A stretch of DNA of 64,000 nucleotides from Pachyseris speciosa (GCA_016490735.1 JAEMWC010000562.1:522865-586864), one strand, 5' to 3'. Numbered from the stretch's first letter, positions 22,199 through 34,501 are shown. Made by a program: numbers and translations. The notes: generated by a model from the sequence alone, not told the origin.

Positions 22199-22656
22199 CC
22201 AATCCTCCGCCGTGTCAGAACATAGCAACGCGACCGGACATTATCCGCTCTGGGACAAAGTTCAATTTATTGCCATTACCCATGATGGTACACCCGTAGG
22301 GTTAAAGAGGCTATTCACATAAGACTTCACCCTAACAAGATCAACAGGGACAGTGGAATTTTCTTGAGGCGTGGATGCCCACGATCAAACAGCACAACAG
22401 CCGATCAGTACCAAAGCGGACCGCTGAGGAAACAATTTCTAGTCTGAACGACAAGGATCGAAATCCTCCAATCAACAACAGCCTAAGCGAGGATCGAAAC
22501 ACACCAATCACCACCAGCCACGGTGCTTCTTATACTCACACGCAGCCAGTCGACACCATCGCCTGATGAAGACCAGCAATATAGCGCTCGAAACGTCGCG
22601 ATCCATATATCAACTCAGCTATCATTTGAAACCACGATGACGAACACCTTTCATAA
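22199..22656 (+). mobile_element. Penelope-like element 3' end, with 11-bp target duplication
   Basis: TAAATGTTCAC flanks the insertion at 22,188-22,198 and 22,657-22,667. Collinear copies near 27,030 and 59,210 lack it. The sequence starts in the GIY-YIG C-terminal region (HDGTPVGLKRL, a broken RSTGTVEF, MPTIKQHNSRSVP), continues through an untranslated tail and contains a hammerhead core. A strongly 5'-truncated copy. Confidence 0.75.
22558..22602 (+). ncRNA. Hammerhead-ribozyme-like motif, intact core but weak stem II
   Basis: Stem I ATCGC pairs with GCGAT. The core CTGATGA at 22,563-22,569 and GAAACGTC at 22,590-22,597 are exact. The 20 bases between them should form stem II but pair poorly, so folding may be impaired. 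It sits at the 3' end of the Penelope tail. Confidence 0.65.
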
Positions 22657-23653
22657 TAAATGTTCACTGTTTGCATCTTTGAGGCACTTGAAGATTATTC
22701 CATCAAGTCCTAAGACGCTGGTGCCTTGAGCGAGGATTGGAATTCAAGCTCATGTTTCGACGTTTGTGCTAACTCTCGCCAATTTAAAGGTTTACTCTGA
22801 TTATTAATATACCACGTCTTGCCGAGCTTCAATTAATTTCTAAAGAATTGTCTCTGTACCCAGCGGAACGATCTATGCATGAAATGCCTACACAACAGAA
22901 GCAAACTAGTTTACTTCGTGGACTAAGCTTGTAAAGATTGAGAAGTTTCATCGTTCCCAGGTTCCAGGATTCCTTACCTTTCAGTCAGAAGTAGTTAAAT
23001 TTCGTAGTTTTTGATTTCGTCTTTCATGACAGTAAAGCTTAAACGTGTTTGTGAGTCCTCAAATGATTTCTCCCACAAACCAAGTATTTTGCTTAGCTAC
23101 ACTTCGTCTGCCTTCGTTTTTTTTCGTTTAGGCTTGCATTTTAATATTCTGTCAAGAACCCTTTAAGGATTCTCGAATTTTGTCCCCATTAGGTTTTGGA
23201 GCTTTGTGCTCATGAATTCCTTTGTTTCAGTCTGGATTATTTCCTTCGTCCTTAACGCAGGTCGCGGTACGTGTGCGATGGTTCTTGAAATCTTTATTGG
23301 GTGCAGTTCATTATTCATTCATGATTAACAACCGTTTTCGTGGTTTTTAATTTTCTGAGCATTTACGATTGCAGGTATTTATCAAAAGAACATAAAACCG
23401 ACAATTTCTGGCAAGCTGCTGGTCGGTGAGAGTATAATAGTGTTTTCACAGCCTGAATTCGCGATCGGTAGGTTCGATAACTGTTCGAAACTTGCTACCA
23501 CCTCTTGTGATCAGATACTGAAATTATGTTTTATTAAGGAATCTTTTTGGCGTTTTTGGAACGTTGCGCTTACAAAGTTTTTCCTGCTAAAGTGATCATT
23601 TTTGAATTTTGGGTGCAAATTTCCAGAGCATTTAAGAATGGAAGGTCTGTTTA

Positions 23654-23654
23654 C

Positions 23655-23729
<75 letters not shown>

Positions 23730-23752
23730 GTAATAATAATAATACAATCATA
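23654..23752. repeat. (AAT)n microsatellite
   Basis: About 95 bp of ATA/AAT units with a few C and G interruptions. The equivalent place in copy B is at 55,880-55,951. Confidence 0.9.
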
Positions 23753-24649
23753 AATATAATAAAAACGATAATTTCTAATCGGAAAAAGTATAATAACGTT
23801 TCTCAGTCAAAGTCGAGAATTCGCGGCACAGCGGCACGGCACAAGTGGTCCATTCTTGTAATGCGCATGTAAGTCCTAAGCGACTGAGTGGGTAAGGTAC
23901 AGATACACCATATACGTCCTTACCTAGCACCCAATAATTCAGTGAGACTGAATAACAAAGATAATCAATAGAATTTCCACCCAAACCTTGTCTTATTTTA
24001 AATTCTTTATTTGAGGGCAAAATGTCGTCAAGTCAGATGTCTACGGCTTTAACTAAATTCTCACGAAAACTTTGATATATAGAGCAAAGTCTAAGACAAA
24101 AGGGGTAATATTGTGACAACTGACTTTAACAGTATATATTAATAAACACTGAGCGTCCAAAATATTAAGTTGACGCTGATTTTCAGCAAACAGTCTAGTT
24201 TTAGGAAGCGGTTGATAAAACACAGGGAAACTGAAAAAAATTCTTTATGTTTGATCCTCTGAGTCATCACTTTGAACATTACTGAGGGTAGCCTGGCTAT
24301 CTTCCATGACAGGGATAGAGTGGCTTTCAGTTTCACTGCGAACTGGATCGGTTACGACGCAGTGTGCCTTCTCTGTCTGAATGATGTAATACCTTAGAGG
24401 CTGGGTTCACTCTGACTCTGATCCATAACGATTTAAAGATTGTCAGATCCTGAAATACCTGTACTTGATACAGATGGTAGAAGTTTTACTTCTAGTTAAA
24501 TTTATAATCTCTTCTTTCTTCGGCCTGAACCTCTTCCTGCTTTTAGAGTACAAAGCTTCTATCAATGGCATGAAGTAGCTTGGTTTACAGTCTCCACGGC
24601 GTTAACAAACTCGCTTAATGTGATACCGTTTCGATTTCGCAAGGGGTGA

Positions 24650-27600
24650 ATCCGCTTCATATCTCTTTAATCTCTTCCAACATGTTTGCTTGATCAGGGG
24701 ATCTGGAAGAAACTATTTGAAAGGACTCCGTACTAAAAAATGGTCCCCTATCTGAAATCACTGTATCTAGTATTCCGAAGCTTGCAAGTGGCTCTTTAGA
24801 TCCTGTAATTATGTAATCCACAGTTTGGGTCTTATGGCGCTCCATTTTCATCCATCTCGAGGAAAAACCAACTGTCCGACAGATCGACGGATATTCTGTT
24901 ACAAGGGCGACTGGAGGGAAAGACGAAGGCGTCAAAGATTCCTTGGGTTCTCGTTATCCCTTTGCACGCTTTCATCATGCCTTTTTGATTGCTCCAGATA
25001 TCTCAGGTCGTCAAACTGACTTAATAGGGAGTTTAAGAAACGAGGACGGAAACGTCAACGAGAACGTTACAAAACAATAGGTTTAATGAGCAAAAGCAAT
25101 CGCTCTGCAAGTGCGTTTTACATTTTGATACATTTACCGTCCTCTGCAAACCTTCCCTGCTAGCAGAGGCCTCTTTTTCTAGTATTAAGCGTGCGGGAGA
25201 AAAGAGACCTCTGCCATGGGTCGAAACGGTCTGTGTTGAGCCTGCGTTGCGGTTTCTTAGCGATCGAACCATCGCGTGATATATTTTAGCACGTGATCAA
25301 ATGACAAACAATACATGGAGCATGCGTTTTAAAACCTCCGTCCACGAACTCGGACGGCGGCTTAATGAAAGACTGTTTCGACTTATGGCAGAGGTCTCTT
25401 TTCTCCAGCATGCTGAATACAAGGAAAAGAGGCCTCTGTAGCAGGGAACTGCAAAACAGCAATGTGAAATGACAAATTTTAGGTTTCGGCGAGAACGTGA
25501 GCACATGATGGCAATTTTTTCTTTCCTTTTCTTCACTTTAACGCCGTTCAAAGAAATTTAGTTCCTGGATAGTTCGCCGACATTTTACAAGTTGAACAAG
25601 TTGAAATAATCGCGAAAGTGCTACAATAACGAGAAGATATATATTTTATGACGTTTTCGTTGCGTCGCGTCTTCGTTTGTTAAACTCCCTAATTAAAGCT
25701 CTGGGAGGTGACATTTGCTAAAAAATAATCTTATCCTTCCAGTTTCAGAACTCGTGGGACTACGATACATTCGTTATATTGAAGAGAGGATCGCATTTAA
25801 ATGCCAGATTTGTTTTGTTTTCCCAGTATGAACGAAGCAAGGGCTGTTGTGTCATGTACTGTGGCAGATCCACTTCACAACATCAGATTTCTTCTAACTT
25901 GGCGCAAATTTCTTGCCATTTCTCTGAGCAATAAAGGCATTGGGTATTTGCAGGAAGACTATTTTTTTTCGCTACGGAGGCGCAGTATCCGAGTGATTCC
26001 TTGCATATGTCAGCTGTGGTCAAAAAGGGTTACAGGAACTTGTCCTCTGTTTCGCAGGTGAAGCTAAGTTCAAGCAGATATTCTTCAAAGCGCCCACACA
26101 CCCTCGAGTACCACAATTTTATTTATGCATTATGAGGGACCTTGAGATGTATGAGATGGGGTGGTGTTTATCGTTGTCTTTAGAGGACCAAGCTCATATT
26201 ATGCAGGGACTTTGAATATGGCACAACTCGCTGAAAGGCCATTTTGTGAGCCTCCCCAGTACCAGGGAGTTTCCTTACAGAACAGTCAGTGCAAGGGGTT
26301 GCCGTTACCCAGCCAATCCTGGGATGAACTTTTGCAGCTGGATAGCTATCACATACACCGCTGAAATTTTGTTGTATAGTATTGGACTGTAAGTTCGACA
26401 GGAGCTTCTGTCTTCCCTGGATCATGCACATCGTGAGCCTTAACAATGTGCTCAACAAGTTTTACTCGCACTTCCGAATGATCATTGCCTACGTCCTTTT
26501 TTTTTTTTTTTTCTTTTTTTTGAAGACAAAAACAACCCGGACACGCTTGTCAAGTTTCGCTCAATTTTGTGTCTTGGCGAGGGATATGACATCCATTCCG
26601 CATATTAATCTGTAAGACACTCCAATACAGCTGAAAAATGTACTCTCTGCTTTCTCCTAGCGAGGTATGGCTTTCACCACTCCTGAGCCAGTAGGATGAA
26701 TTTCATGTTTGACGTCCTTGTTCAGTGGTGTTAAGCAAAGCCGTATTCATCTCTCGGCTTTTTTACGGGGACAATTCCAGAATAGCAACCTGTCGGAAGC
26801 GCGACTGGAGAACTGACAGCCTCAGTCACCTTGCTGTCTTTTGTTTTCACTTGAATTGGAGATAATGGGCGTGGAATCTTCCTTGGAGTGCATCCTTCTA
26901 TTTATTAGAGACGATTTTGGGATTATTGGTCACCTATCTGGAACAGTCGTTGTCGTAGTTGATATCTGTGATTCAACAGCGGAAGCGTAGCTTTATTTAC
27001 TCGGGCGATTTCAATTGCCATCATTCAGTTACTCATTGTCTGCATCGTTGAGGCTCTTGAAGATCAAACTTATTTCATACGGTTTTGCAAAATACCGCTT
27101 ATTAAGGCTTTGGTTTCTTAACGTTTTACCCTAGATACTACTTCCTGATTAGCTTAATTAATTGAAATGGACTTATCTCCGCGCGCAACTCAACGGTCTA
27201 TGAAGGAAATGCTTACGCAACAAAAGCGAAGCAATGAATTTCAAGTTCTGGTTTATTTCGTGAACTATTCTTTAGGTCTTGGAGCTTTGCCCCGTTGTTT
27301 GTGCTTAAGAATTCCTTGTTTTCAGTCTGGATTATTTTCTTCGTTTGACGCGAGCCGCGGTGTGCGAGGGTTCTTGAAATATTGCTGGGTAAGGTAGCAT
27401 TTTCCATGTATGATGGCCAAGCGTTCCCATGGTTTTTAATTTTCCGAGGATTTAAGATCGAAAGATGTACTCATTAATGAGAATAATAACAAACTAAAAG
27501 AAAAAGAAAAGCAAGTAAGACGTCAATTTCTGGTAGGCTGCTGGTTTGAGAAAGTATGATTATTTTCTCAGCCTGACTTCGCGATCAGTGGGTTTTTTTC

Positions 27601-27670
27601 TTGGACAACTTTCCAAGGCATGTTACCACCTTTTGTAATTAGCTACTGTAATTATTTTTAAAGGAATCCT
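24650..27670. repeat. Old repeat unit, copy 2, with gypsy integrase relic
   Basis: Collinear with 21,120-23,620 and, at higher identity, with 56,930-59,860. On the minus strand at 24,935-24,657 the segment GILDTVISDRGPFFSTESF recalls the second acidic motif of gypsy integrases, and TVDYI upstream recalls the first, with the part between them deleted. No other coding block was recognised, although (T)n and poly-K artefacts occur near 26,500. Confidence 0.55.
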
Positions 27671-28337
27671 TTTTTACTCGTTCTTCCCTGCGAAACTGTT
27701 TACTCCGTGAGTACTAGAAGCCGTCCGCATATGGGATTTACCTCAGAAATATAACATTTTTGGGTAAACTTCGTCTGACGTTGAATATGTTTTACCTTTC
27801 GGTTTTTTAGAACGTTGCGCTTGTAAAGCACAGACCCCATGAGTACTAGAGGCCATCTTTAGGTCCGTACGTTTTCATGGTAGACGACTCGCTCTTGTAT
27901 TTCCTTTTCCTTTGTGTCTTTAAACCTCAGCTGTCATACGTTTTACCAGTGAACGAGGATAAAATATATTTTCTACAAATTTCTGTCTAAAGTTTCGTTT
28001 CACTGACTCATCTCGGTGATAAGTTCTCCATTTCAGTCGATTTTCCCGGCGGCATGCATTGAAATTTTCGCAATAACTAATGTAAATGTAGTTGTTTGTT
28101 TTACATTACGAAAATGTTGAGGCTTCATAAAGAGATTCTTTCTGCATAAATGAGAAGAACGAAATAAGACAAAAAAAGACCAAAAAAGCAAATATCCATA
28201 GTAAAAAAGCATAAACGCCTCTCGCTGTATCTCCCTAGAGAACTCATTACCTTAATCTTCTAAAAGGTAACGATATTGTAAACTCAAGTTCTCTCCTCTT
28301 TCAAGTGAAGATATAATAAATTAGAAACTTAACTTAC
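27671..28337. other. Intron sequence left of the PAN exon, no exon recognised
   Basis: The stretch is AT-rich and matched by copy B. I looked for an EGF or other exon in phase 0 on the minus strand and found none. Confidence 0.5.
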
Positions 28338-28633
28338 CGCGATGCTGAAGTGGTGATGGCCCTCACTGGAAACTAACTTTTCAGAGTTGTTATATTTATC
28401 CGAGGGCAGCAGCTCGCACAAAAGCTTTTCGTTGACATCTGGAAAGGCAGCCACATTGAAAGAGAAACATGATGGGGTTTCCAAGCACGCTAAGCCACAT
28501 TCGCCTGTGTTATCAAGAAGGTTTGCACCAAGGCAGGTGATATTCAGATACGAAAACGCGTCCTTCTTGAAACCGGCATATCCCAAGCCATGTGTTGGAC
28601 TGCCGCGGTTTATAGCTTTGTGAACTTCAATCA
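28338..28633 (-). CDS. PAN/apple domain exon
   Basis: This 296-nt exon (phase 1 to phase 0) follows an acceptor TTCTATTTCAG|TG and ends at the donor GCG|GTAAGT. It encodes about 98 residues with an apple-like pattern: [32 protein letters not shown], then [14 protein letters not shown] and a final HHHFSIA. Five cysteines are present. PAN/apple domains mediate protein or carbohydrate binding outside the cell. In the proposed gene it follows the signal peptide and precedes EGF repeats. The sister exon in copy B is frameshifted. Confidence 0.85.
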
Positions 28634-28796
28634 CTGAAATAGAAGAAAGAATTTAAGGAAGAAAGTGAACAAAACACTTGTTTCACTGACAGGAAGGCAT
28701 GCGCATTTTATTAACATTTTAAGCTTTCAAAAGGATAGCAAAAAAATGTATTCTATAGGAGTCACGTCAAGGAAAACTAAACAAAATATTCTATAC

Positions 28797-28881
28797 CTTT
28801 AGGAATTTGGACGGCTGAACAGGAGATGACGATCGAAACTGAAACAAGAAAGAGTTTCACTGAGAAGCTGAAGGCGCCCAT
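28797..28881 (-). CDS. Start exon with signal peptide of the PAN-EGF gene
   Basis: The exon begins at ATG (28,881) and ends at the donor CCTAAAG|GTATAG, giving 28 codons plus one base (phase 1). The protein start is MGAFSFSVK followed by a hydrophobic LFLVSVSIVISCSA, then VQIPK. This fits a classical signal peptide with likely cleavage after the SCSA region. The phase-1 end joins to TG of the next exon to form a valine codon. This start is supported by the promoter elements about 50-80 bp upstream. Confidence 0.8.
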
Positions 28882-28932
28882 CTTCTTCTGCAAACTCTTT
28901 ACTTCTATTGAAGTTTGTTTAGTTCCAAAACG

Positions 28933-28958
28933 GAATATAAAATGATCTTGTGACGTCA
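28933..28958 (-). promoter_or_regulatory. Putative promoter: TATA-like box and CRE-type site
   Basis: On the minus strand a TATA-like ATTTTATATTC lies about 52-62 bases before the ATG, and the palindrome TGACGTCA, the consensus cAMP-response element, sits just upstream at 28,951-28,958. In copy B the CRE is kept (61,159-61,166) but the TATA-like box is altered. A functional role is inferred. Confidence 0.5.
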
Positions 28959-31481
28959 GACAGGGTGAGGAAAAAAAGCCCGGAATCCTTTCCGTTTATT
29001 GTGAAAGAGACTGCTGCGTCTAGGAGAGAGGTTTCTGCTCTCAGCAACGTCTAGTGAATTCAACAACGCAAGTCTCTAGATGGAGAGAATTGGAACAGAA
29101 AGATTTTGAGGCAGTTCGGTATTTCAGTAGAGGGAACGTGACTCGGAAATACATTAAACCTGGCGCTCTTTAATTTGAAAAGGTTTTTTCAAAAGATTAG
29201 AGTTATTTAATAAACCGCAGTTGTCACAATGATGCCAATTTCGCTATAATTTAATTTAGTTGCTTTACACGTACCCGAAATGAGTAATGGATTCTCGAAT
29301 AATGACAGCCACCTGTCAAAGCTCTGTTAGACTTTGAGGAAAGTGGGTGTTACTAAGGTAAGTGCAGATAGAATTCAACGTTATGAAAGTTTGAAAGGAA
29401 CGGCACTTAAATGAAGGGAGGGATGTTTTTGGAAAACTTTATAGAACATTTCAGCAAGTGAATAAAAATTGGAGAATCTCGATAGCGATCTCAGTTGTAA
29501 ATTATTATTGTTTCATTATTTTACTATAGAAAAATGGTAAGACAAACAGTGCGAAAGTACCAGGGCAAATTATTCGGCTTTGACAAAACTCGTTTTTATA
29601 CATTTTTTGCATTTCTAATGTCTGCTGCTTTGTCGAAGACGTTAATTCAGAAATGATGATGACTCGCAGCGCGCCTGTGAACTTGACAACCAAAAATACT
29701 GAGAAACCTTGAAGTTGGCACTTTATTTGGTGATAGAGGAAACTTGAGAATACAATCTATTCGATATATAATCCATTTTGTACTTAAAATCACTGATGCA
29801 AAATTAACAGTTTGTTTTTTAAACTTAGAGCCATGACAAGAAAAGGATAACAATAAATTTCAGCACTGACGCGAAAATGGGGCGGTCATGTTTATAGGGA
29901 ACATTAATAATTAACAGCACTCATCCAAATAGTAAGTAATTTAAAACTTAAGCCCTTCTTGTTTAAAAAAAAAAGTTGCATCTGTTTTAACGTTTATTCT
30001 GAGCTAAAATTTTGAAAAGAAGAGGAACTATGGTGATGATAAAGAAACTGTGAGTATTCTTTTAGGTCCTTCCATAAATTTAGTTGTTAATCATAGTTAA
30101 TGTATTGACTGTATTTAGACAGGTATGATTACATGTTGTCAAGTAGTTTTGTCTGAAGTGCCCCTCAGTCGGCCAGTGTTTTTGTCAGTTACGCGTTAGC
30201 ACAAAGGCTCGAACCCCACGTTGTTTTAAAAAGCCGTTGAAGAGCCCTGTTTTAACACTGGTCGATAAACAGCTTTCTGATTTTAAACAAGAATTCAGGA
30301 TCAAGAGTTGCTGATTTTGTTCTGAATATATGGAAACTGAAATTAAAACTTGTGTTGTCATATTATTCACTTAGCTTTTAATCGTACGTGTGCAAAGGCA
30401 TGGTATGTTAAAAGCCACTATATTAGACAGGAAAGCACCCCTTGCAAAAGCCTGTGCGCGCGAAAACAAATGCAAGACGAAAAAGTACGTCACGATAAAG
30501 TTCGCAAAGATCGGACTGAAAAAAGTCCCACTTTCTCGCAGAGAACCCAGCGTAACAAATATTCAGATGAGGTCTGTTTAGATCTGGTTAAACGGTAAAC
30601 ATGATTATACTTTAATAAAAAGGTTTTATCGACCACCCTGAAAATTAATCAAGTTTCTTCCAAATTGTGTGAAGGAAATACTTACTACAAAACTACGAGA
30701 AACAAAGATATGTAAAACTTTTTTTGTGATATATAGGAAACGATATCACAATCTCATTTGTGTTATGTTATTTGGCAACAAGGGGATGTTATGTTTATTT
30801 TTAATATATAAATACACAAGAACAGGTGCCTTGAAGGCCGTCTTCCATGGCGGTTAGAAATTAATAATATCGGCAGTAGCATGTTTTCTTCTTTTTCTCA
30901 TTATTTATTAGGAATAAATTACACCTTCGGGCATCGTTAAACGATCTAACTGCATTCAACGTATTCAACTTGTCCCACTTTGATATGAAAACTTAAGAAA
31001 TGGAACTTAAAACGAAATAGAAAATACGCAATAACCCAGCGGCATATGCAAACAAAACTGCTGGAGATTTGGGCAGTTCGCTATTGAAATTCAAAGCCAT
31101 GAACATTGCCAGATAAATTAAAACTTAGGGCTGCGACGTGAAGATAATTTGTTTTCGAGCAGATCAAAGGCATGGAATAATATGTACTCACCTCAAAGAC
31201 AAGAACGTTACTATAATTTCGGTCGTTTCACATCACGGGGTGTGGAGTGGAGAGGGGGGGGGGGGGGGGAGGGAGGTTACTAAAAACATTTTAATACGGG
31301 GAGGCTGCGCCCCAAGGTCCGACCCCTTACCCTTTTATATACTATTTTTGACAGTAAAGGTACCCCTTTCGTATACCTTCCATTGACAAATGTACCCCTT
31401 TCGTATGCCTAAAACAGGAAGTCTTCTTGTCATTTTCATGTAGCGCTCAATAAATTAAAACAGTACAGTCATGAGGTATGT
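28959..31481. other. 5' flank of the PAN-EGF gene; no gene recognised
   Basis: Short open frames on both strands lack family signatures. The region is largely shared with copy B (61,167-63,110) and includes a poly-G tract near 31,255-31,269. About 570 bp near 29,845-30,410 are present only here. Confidence 0.5.
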
Positions 31482-31789
31482 AATGTAATGTAATGTAATG
31501 TGTATTTATATACCGCTCATATCACATAGTCTCATGGCTGTTTACAACACTGGCCGAGGGTCTTGACCAGACTGCTTAAAACACAGTTTACAATTAATGA
31601 AGTTGAGTTATGAGTGCCCCCGTAATATCAAATTAAGACAGACACTAGGGGTGGTCACTGCCAGAGTTTTGTTGCGTCCCTAGTGGTTCTTTTACGTCCC
31701 ACAGAATCAGAGAATTATGAAGAGTTGTGAGACGGGGCCTATGGTTTATCGTCCTTATCCGAGAAGACTAGAAAGTATAACCGTTTGTA

Positions 31790-31821
<32 letters not shown>

Positions 31822-31918
31822 ATTATTTAAAGACCCTGAGTGTTGGTCCGGTCGGGGTTTGAACCCGCGACCTCCCGCACGGTAAACCGGTGCTCTACCA
31901 CTGAGCTAACTGGTCTGC
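31482..31918 (-). mobile_element. tRNA-headed SINE, full copy with (ACATT)n tail
   Basis: GGTATGT at 31,475-31,481 and 31,919-31,925 forms a target duplication. On the minus strand the head reads TTAGCTCAGTGGTAGAGCAC (A-box) and GGTTCAAACCCC (B-box). It is followed by a conserved body and a tail of CATTA-type repeats. The matching site in copy B near 63,113 is empty, so the SINE inserted after the duplication. Confidence 0.8.
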
Positions 31919-32010
31919 GGTATGTGTGTTCAAAATGTTTTAATGAAAGGCCCTTTTAAATACCTCAATGGCATATTTTTCCTACCCTTTCATATACTTC
32001 GACTCGTGAA

Positions 32011-32097
32011 ATGGGGGGTCCGGCCGGGTTTGAACCTGCGACCTCTCGCACGCTAATCTGTTGCTCTACCACTGAGCTAACCAGTCGGCGGTCCATC
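32011..32097 (-). repeat. tRNA-like SINE head, truncated
   Basis: The minus strand reads GGTTAGCTCAGTGGTAGAGC and GGTTCAAACCCGGCC, the A- and B-box of the same SINE family as at 31,482-31,918. The body is missing here but present in copy B at about 63,550-63,790. It should not be annotated as a working tRNA gene. Confidence 0.65.
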
Positions 32098-32702
32098 AAT
32101 TCACCCGTTAAAGATTACAGTTTCCGCAGTCTAATGCCTTTGCTTTTTAATTATTTTAAGTCAGAGAACGTTTCAAATTTTAATATGATCCACCCTGGTT
32201 GCGGCCCTCTGTATTTTCATATGGATAATTAACTATAACATCCACGCAACTGTCAAAAGGTCTTTATAAGCTTTCGGGAATCAATTAAGTGGATTTTCCG
32301 TCATGTTGCGCTTGGAGAAGTGTCAAAACCTTTTTTGTTTCTACGTATGTTTGTATGAGTAGAATTCAACAATTTGGAAGTTTCGAAAGGAATAAATCTT
32401 TTATGAAGAGACGGGTTTCTTTATTTAGACTTTAAGACAAACAATGCGACAATGCCAGGATATATTATTCAGTTTTCTCATAATTGGTATTTATATATTG
32501 CTTTAACATTATTGTTATTTTTTTTTTTTTTTACCAATGCGCCGAAGAACATAATCAACAAATGAAGATGACTCGCAGGGTGAATTGTGAGCTAAAAAAT
32601 CTGGGAGAGTTTATCGATTGGCACTTCCTTTGGCGAGTAAAGAAAACTTAAACTGAAGGACAAAATTCATTGTATACATTAATACAAAACACACACACAC
32701 TC

Positions 32703-32826
32703 ATACATACATACATACATACATACATACATACATACATACATACATACATACATACATACATACATCCATCCATCCATCCATCCATCCATCCATACAT
32801 ACATACATACATACATACATACATAC
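32703..32826. repeat. Compound microsatellite (CATA)n (ATCC)n (CATA)n
   Basis: About 66 bp of CATA units, then about 26 bp of ATCC units, then CATA units again. Open frames across it are artefacts. Confidence 0.9.
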
Positions 32827-33050
32827 CTAACCGCTCGGCCATCCTGCCCCCTTATTGAACACTGCTTTTTCCTTTGAAGGCTTGATTGGTTTGTTTAAAA
32901 TGACGATTAAAATAAATATTAATTATCGTCTTAACCCTAGGTAAGGAACATCCGCTGGTGATAAGCGACGAAGAAAGGTAACTCTCTTTGTAAGATTATC
33001 CCTCAACTATAATTACTTCGCTTAATATGTAATACATAAAATATGAGCGG

Positions 33051-33116
33051 GAGACCTTTATGGGCATTTAAAACGGCGAGCCGCAGGCGAGCCGTTTTAA
33101 AGCCCATAAAGGTCTC
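33051..33116. repeat. Long near-perfect hairpin
   Basis: GAGACCTTTATGGGC, then TTTAAAACGGC after one bulged A, is mirrored by GCCGTTTTAAA and GCCCATAAAGGTCTC around a 13-base GC-rich loop. Twenty-six of 27 arm bases pair. A loop of the type GAGCCGCAGGCGA is related to CGAGGCGCAGCCGAG at 54,518. It may mark the end of a foldback element. Confidence 0.75.
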
Positions 33117-33836
33117 ACGCGAATGTTACTTGTGAAATGAAACAATAGATTGTGTTTGTCGTGTTTGTAATGTTAATCAGTAGAGATCTCTATGAAAGTT
33201 AATGCATACTAATTAGCGGAGCAGGACACTTTTATGAAAGTTAATGATTTTTATTGGGGTTTAGAGTGGTATACATGTGACTCAAATACTACCCGTAGAT
33301 TGGTCGTTAGTCTCATGAATTATTAATGACTTTTACAATGAGTCATAAAAAACATATTTAGTACACACACAATTAATAATTCTCTCTACTTTCGCTTTTC
33401 TTAGTTCTTCGCATCACTCGCCATCAGTGAATTCATCGCCAAATGCAAGGTATGTTTTCGGTTAAATGTGACTCATCACTATTTCCCTTCGCTACGGTGG
33501 ATAATCAAGTGTCGATTATATTACAGCATGAATGACGAGATATAAAAAGTCACTGTCTAAAATCATTGCATTCATCAACAAAACCATTTCTTCAGTAATA
33601 CAAGCCATAATTTCTCCTAATTGTGCATTTTAAGCAGTAGTAAGTGATAACAGACCCAGCAAAGGATGTTTTAAGTGAAAACAAACGAAATGAGATGCTG
33701 TGATGTTTCAAAATAAATCGCCAAGTGCTTTATTAATTATTATGATGTAATAATTATACGACATCTTCGTGCGTGAAGTCAACATCGTGGGAACCTCTAC
33801 TTCTGATTGACTCTGCTGCATTTTGCTTGCAAGAAT
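33117..33836. other. No gene recognised
   Basis: AT-rich sequence. A short exon-like stretch at about 33,405-33,449 has AG and GT borders but no recognisable product. Confidence 0.4.
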
Positions 33837-33922
33837 TTTATGTCATGTAACACACAAACTGCGGTGATAAACATGACAATAGAACGCATTGTTGGAAAAC
33901 AAAAATAAAACTATATCGTTTA

Positions 33923-33962
33923 ACTTGACGTTTCGTATGTTTCGACATACATCTTCAGAAGT
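33923..33962 (-). ncRNA. Hammerhead-ribozyme-like motif in the inverted Penelope copy
   Basis: On the minus strand: stem I ACTT, core CTGAAGA (fits CUGANGA), stem II GTATGT-CGAA-ACATAC with six perfect pairs, GAAACGTC, then AAGT. All core positions match the hammerhead consensus. It is the best conserved of the two copies in this insertion. Confidence 0.75.
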
Positions 33963-34501
33963 GACCGTTAGGAATTAAAGTAACAACTAAATTTGAAATT
34001 TAAGATAAGTAACTAATTAACAATAACCTTGACAGAAGCTAAAAATAATTTGCATATAAAAGATGCAAACTAATAGAGATACAGCTTTTCGCTGCTTACA
34101 TTTTCATTTAAAGGTCAAATGAACCAAAATTTCGAAAACTTTTCTTTGTGTCATTTCAAAGTGACCGAACACTAAAGAGGACTACTGGAATACAAAATCA
34201 CGTAGAAATTGTCCTATCTGAGCTTTTAAGGGAGTAAAACAACATGGAGTACGGAAATATCCGAAGAACAAACGAAAACGTTTCTGAAATGGCCGCGCGC
34301 TTTACATGGAAGGAATGGAAACAAGCACGTGTTGTTGTGACGTCACTATTGGCGAGTGGATAAGGAGCTCAACTCTTTGCGATCTGTCGAAAAGTTCTTC
34401 GTTTTAACCTTTCGTTCTCTCTTCGAAAAAGGCCGAGGAAGTCGAACATGTGGTTTTTAACGTAGAGCGGTACTAGTATGAACCAATTAATGCACTGATT
34501 A

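Larger units (their letters stand above)
21120..23620. repeat. Old repeat unit, copy 1, with gypsy integrase relic
   Basis: This stretch is collinear with 24,650-27,670: the AATCACTRTATCTAGTATTCC block, the TTTTGTTTTCCCAGTATGAA block, the GGAATCTTCCTTGGAGT block and the TTTCAGTCTGGATTAT block appear in the same order. On the minus strand near 21,190-21,320 a degraded integrase motif of the GILDIVISGNG type is visible. It is interrupted by a Penelope tail at 22,199-22,656. No intact gene. Confidence 0.55.
22903..32340. repeat. Segmental duplication, copy A
   Basis: This region is matched in the same orientation by 55,330-64,000, with one large distance of about 32 kb. The matching covers repeat units, the (AAT)n tract, the PAN gene's first two exons with promoter, and the flanking SINE region. 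Differences include a SINE present only in A (31,482-31,918) and about 570 bp near 29,845-30,410 absent from B. A continues beyond the point where B meets the window edge, so the full length is unknown. Confidence 0.85.

Noticed and set aside
23511..23753. Poly-tyrosine and poly-isoleucine open frames
   Set aside because: They are translations of the (AAT)n microsatellite.
31858..31918. tRNA gene on the minus strand
   Set aside because: It is the head of a SINE with a conserved body and tail.
32648..32858. Open frames rich in YIHT or CMYV repeats
   Set aside because: They are translations of the CATA/ATCC microsatellite.
33405..33449. Short exon on the plus strand
   Set aside because: It has AG and GT borders but is only 45 bp long and has no identifiable partner exons.
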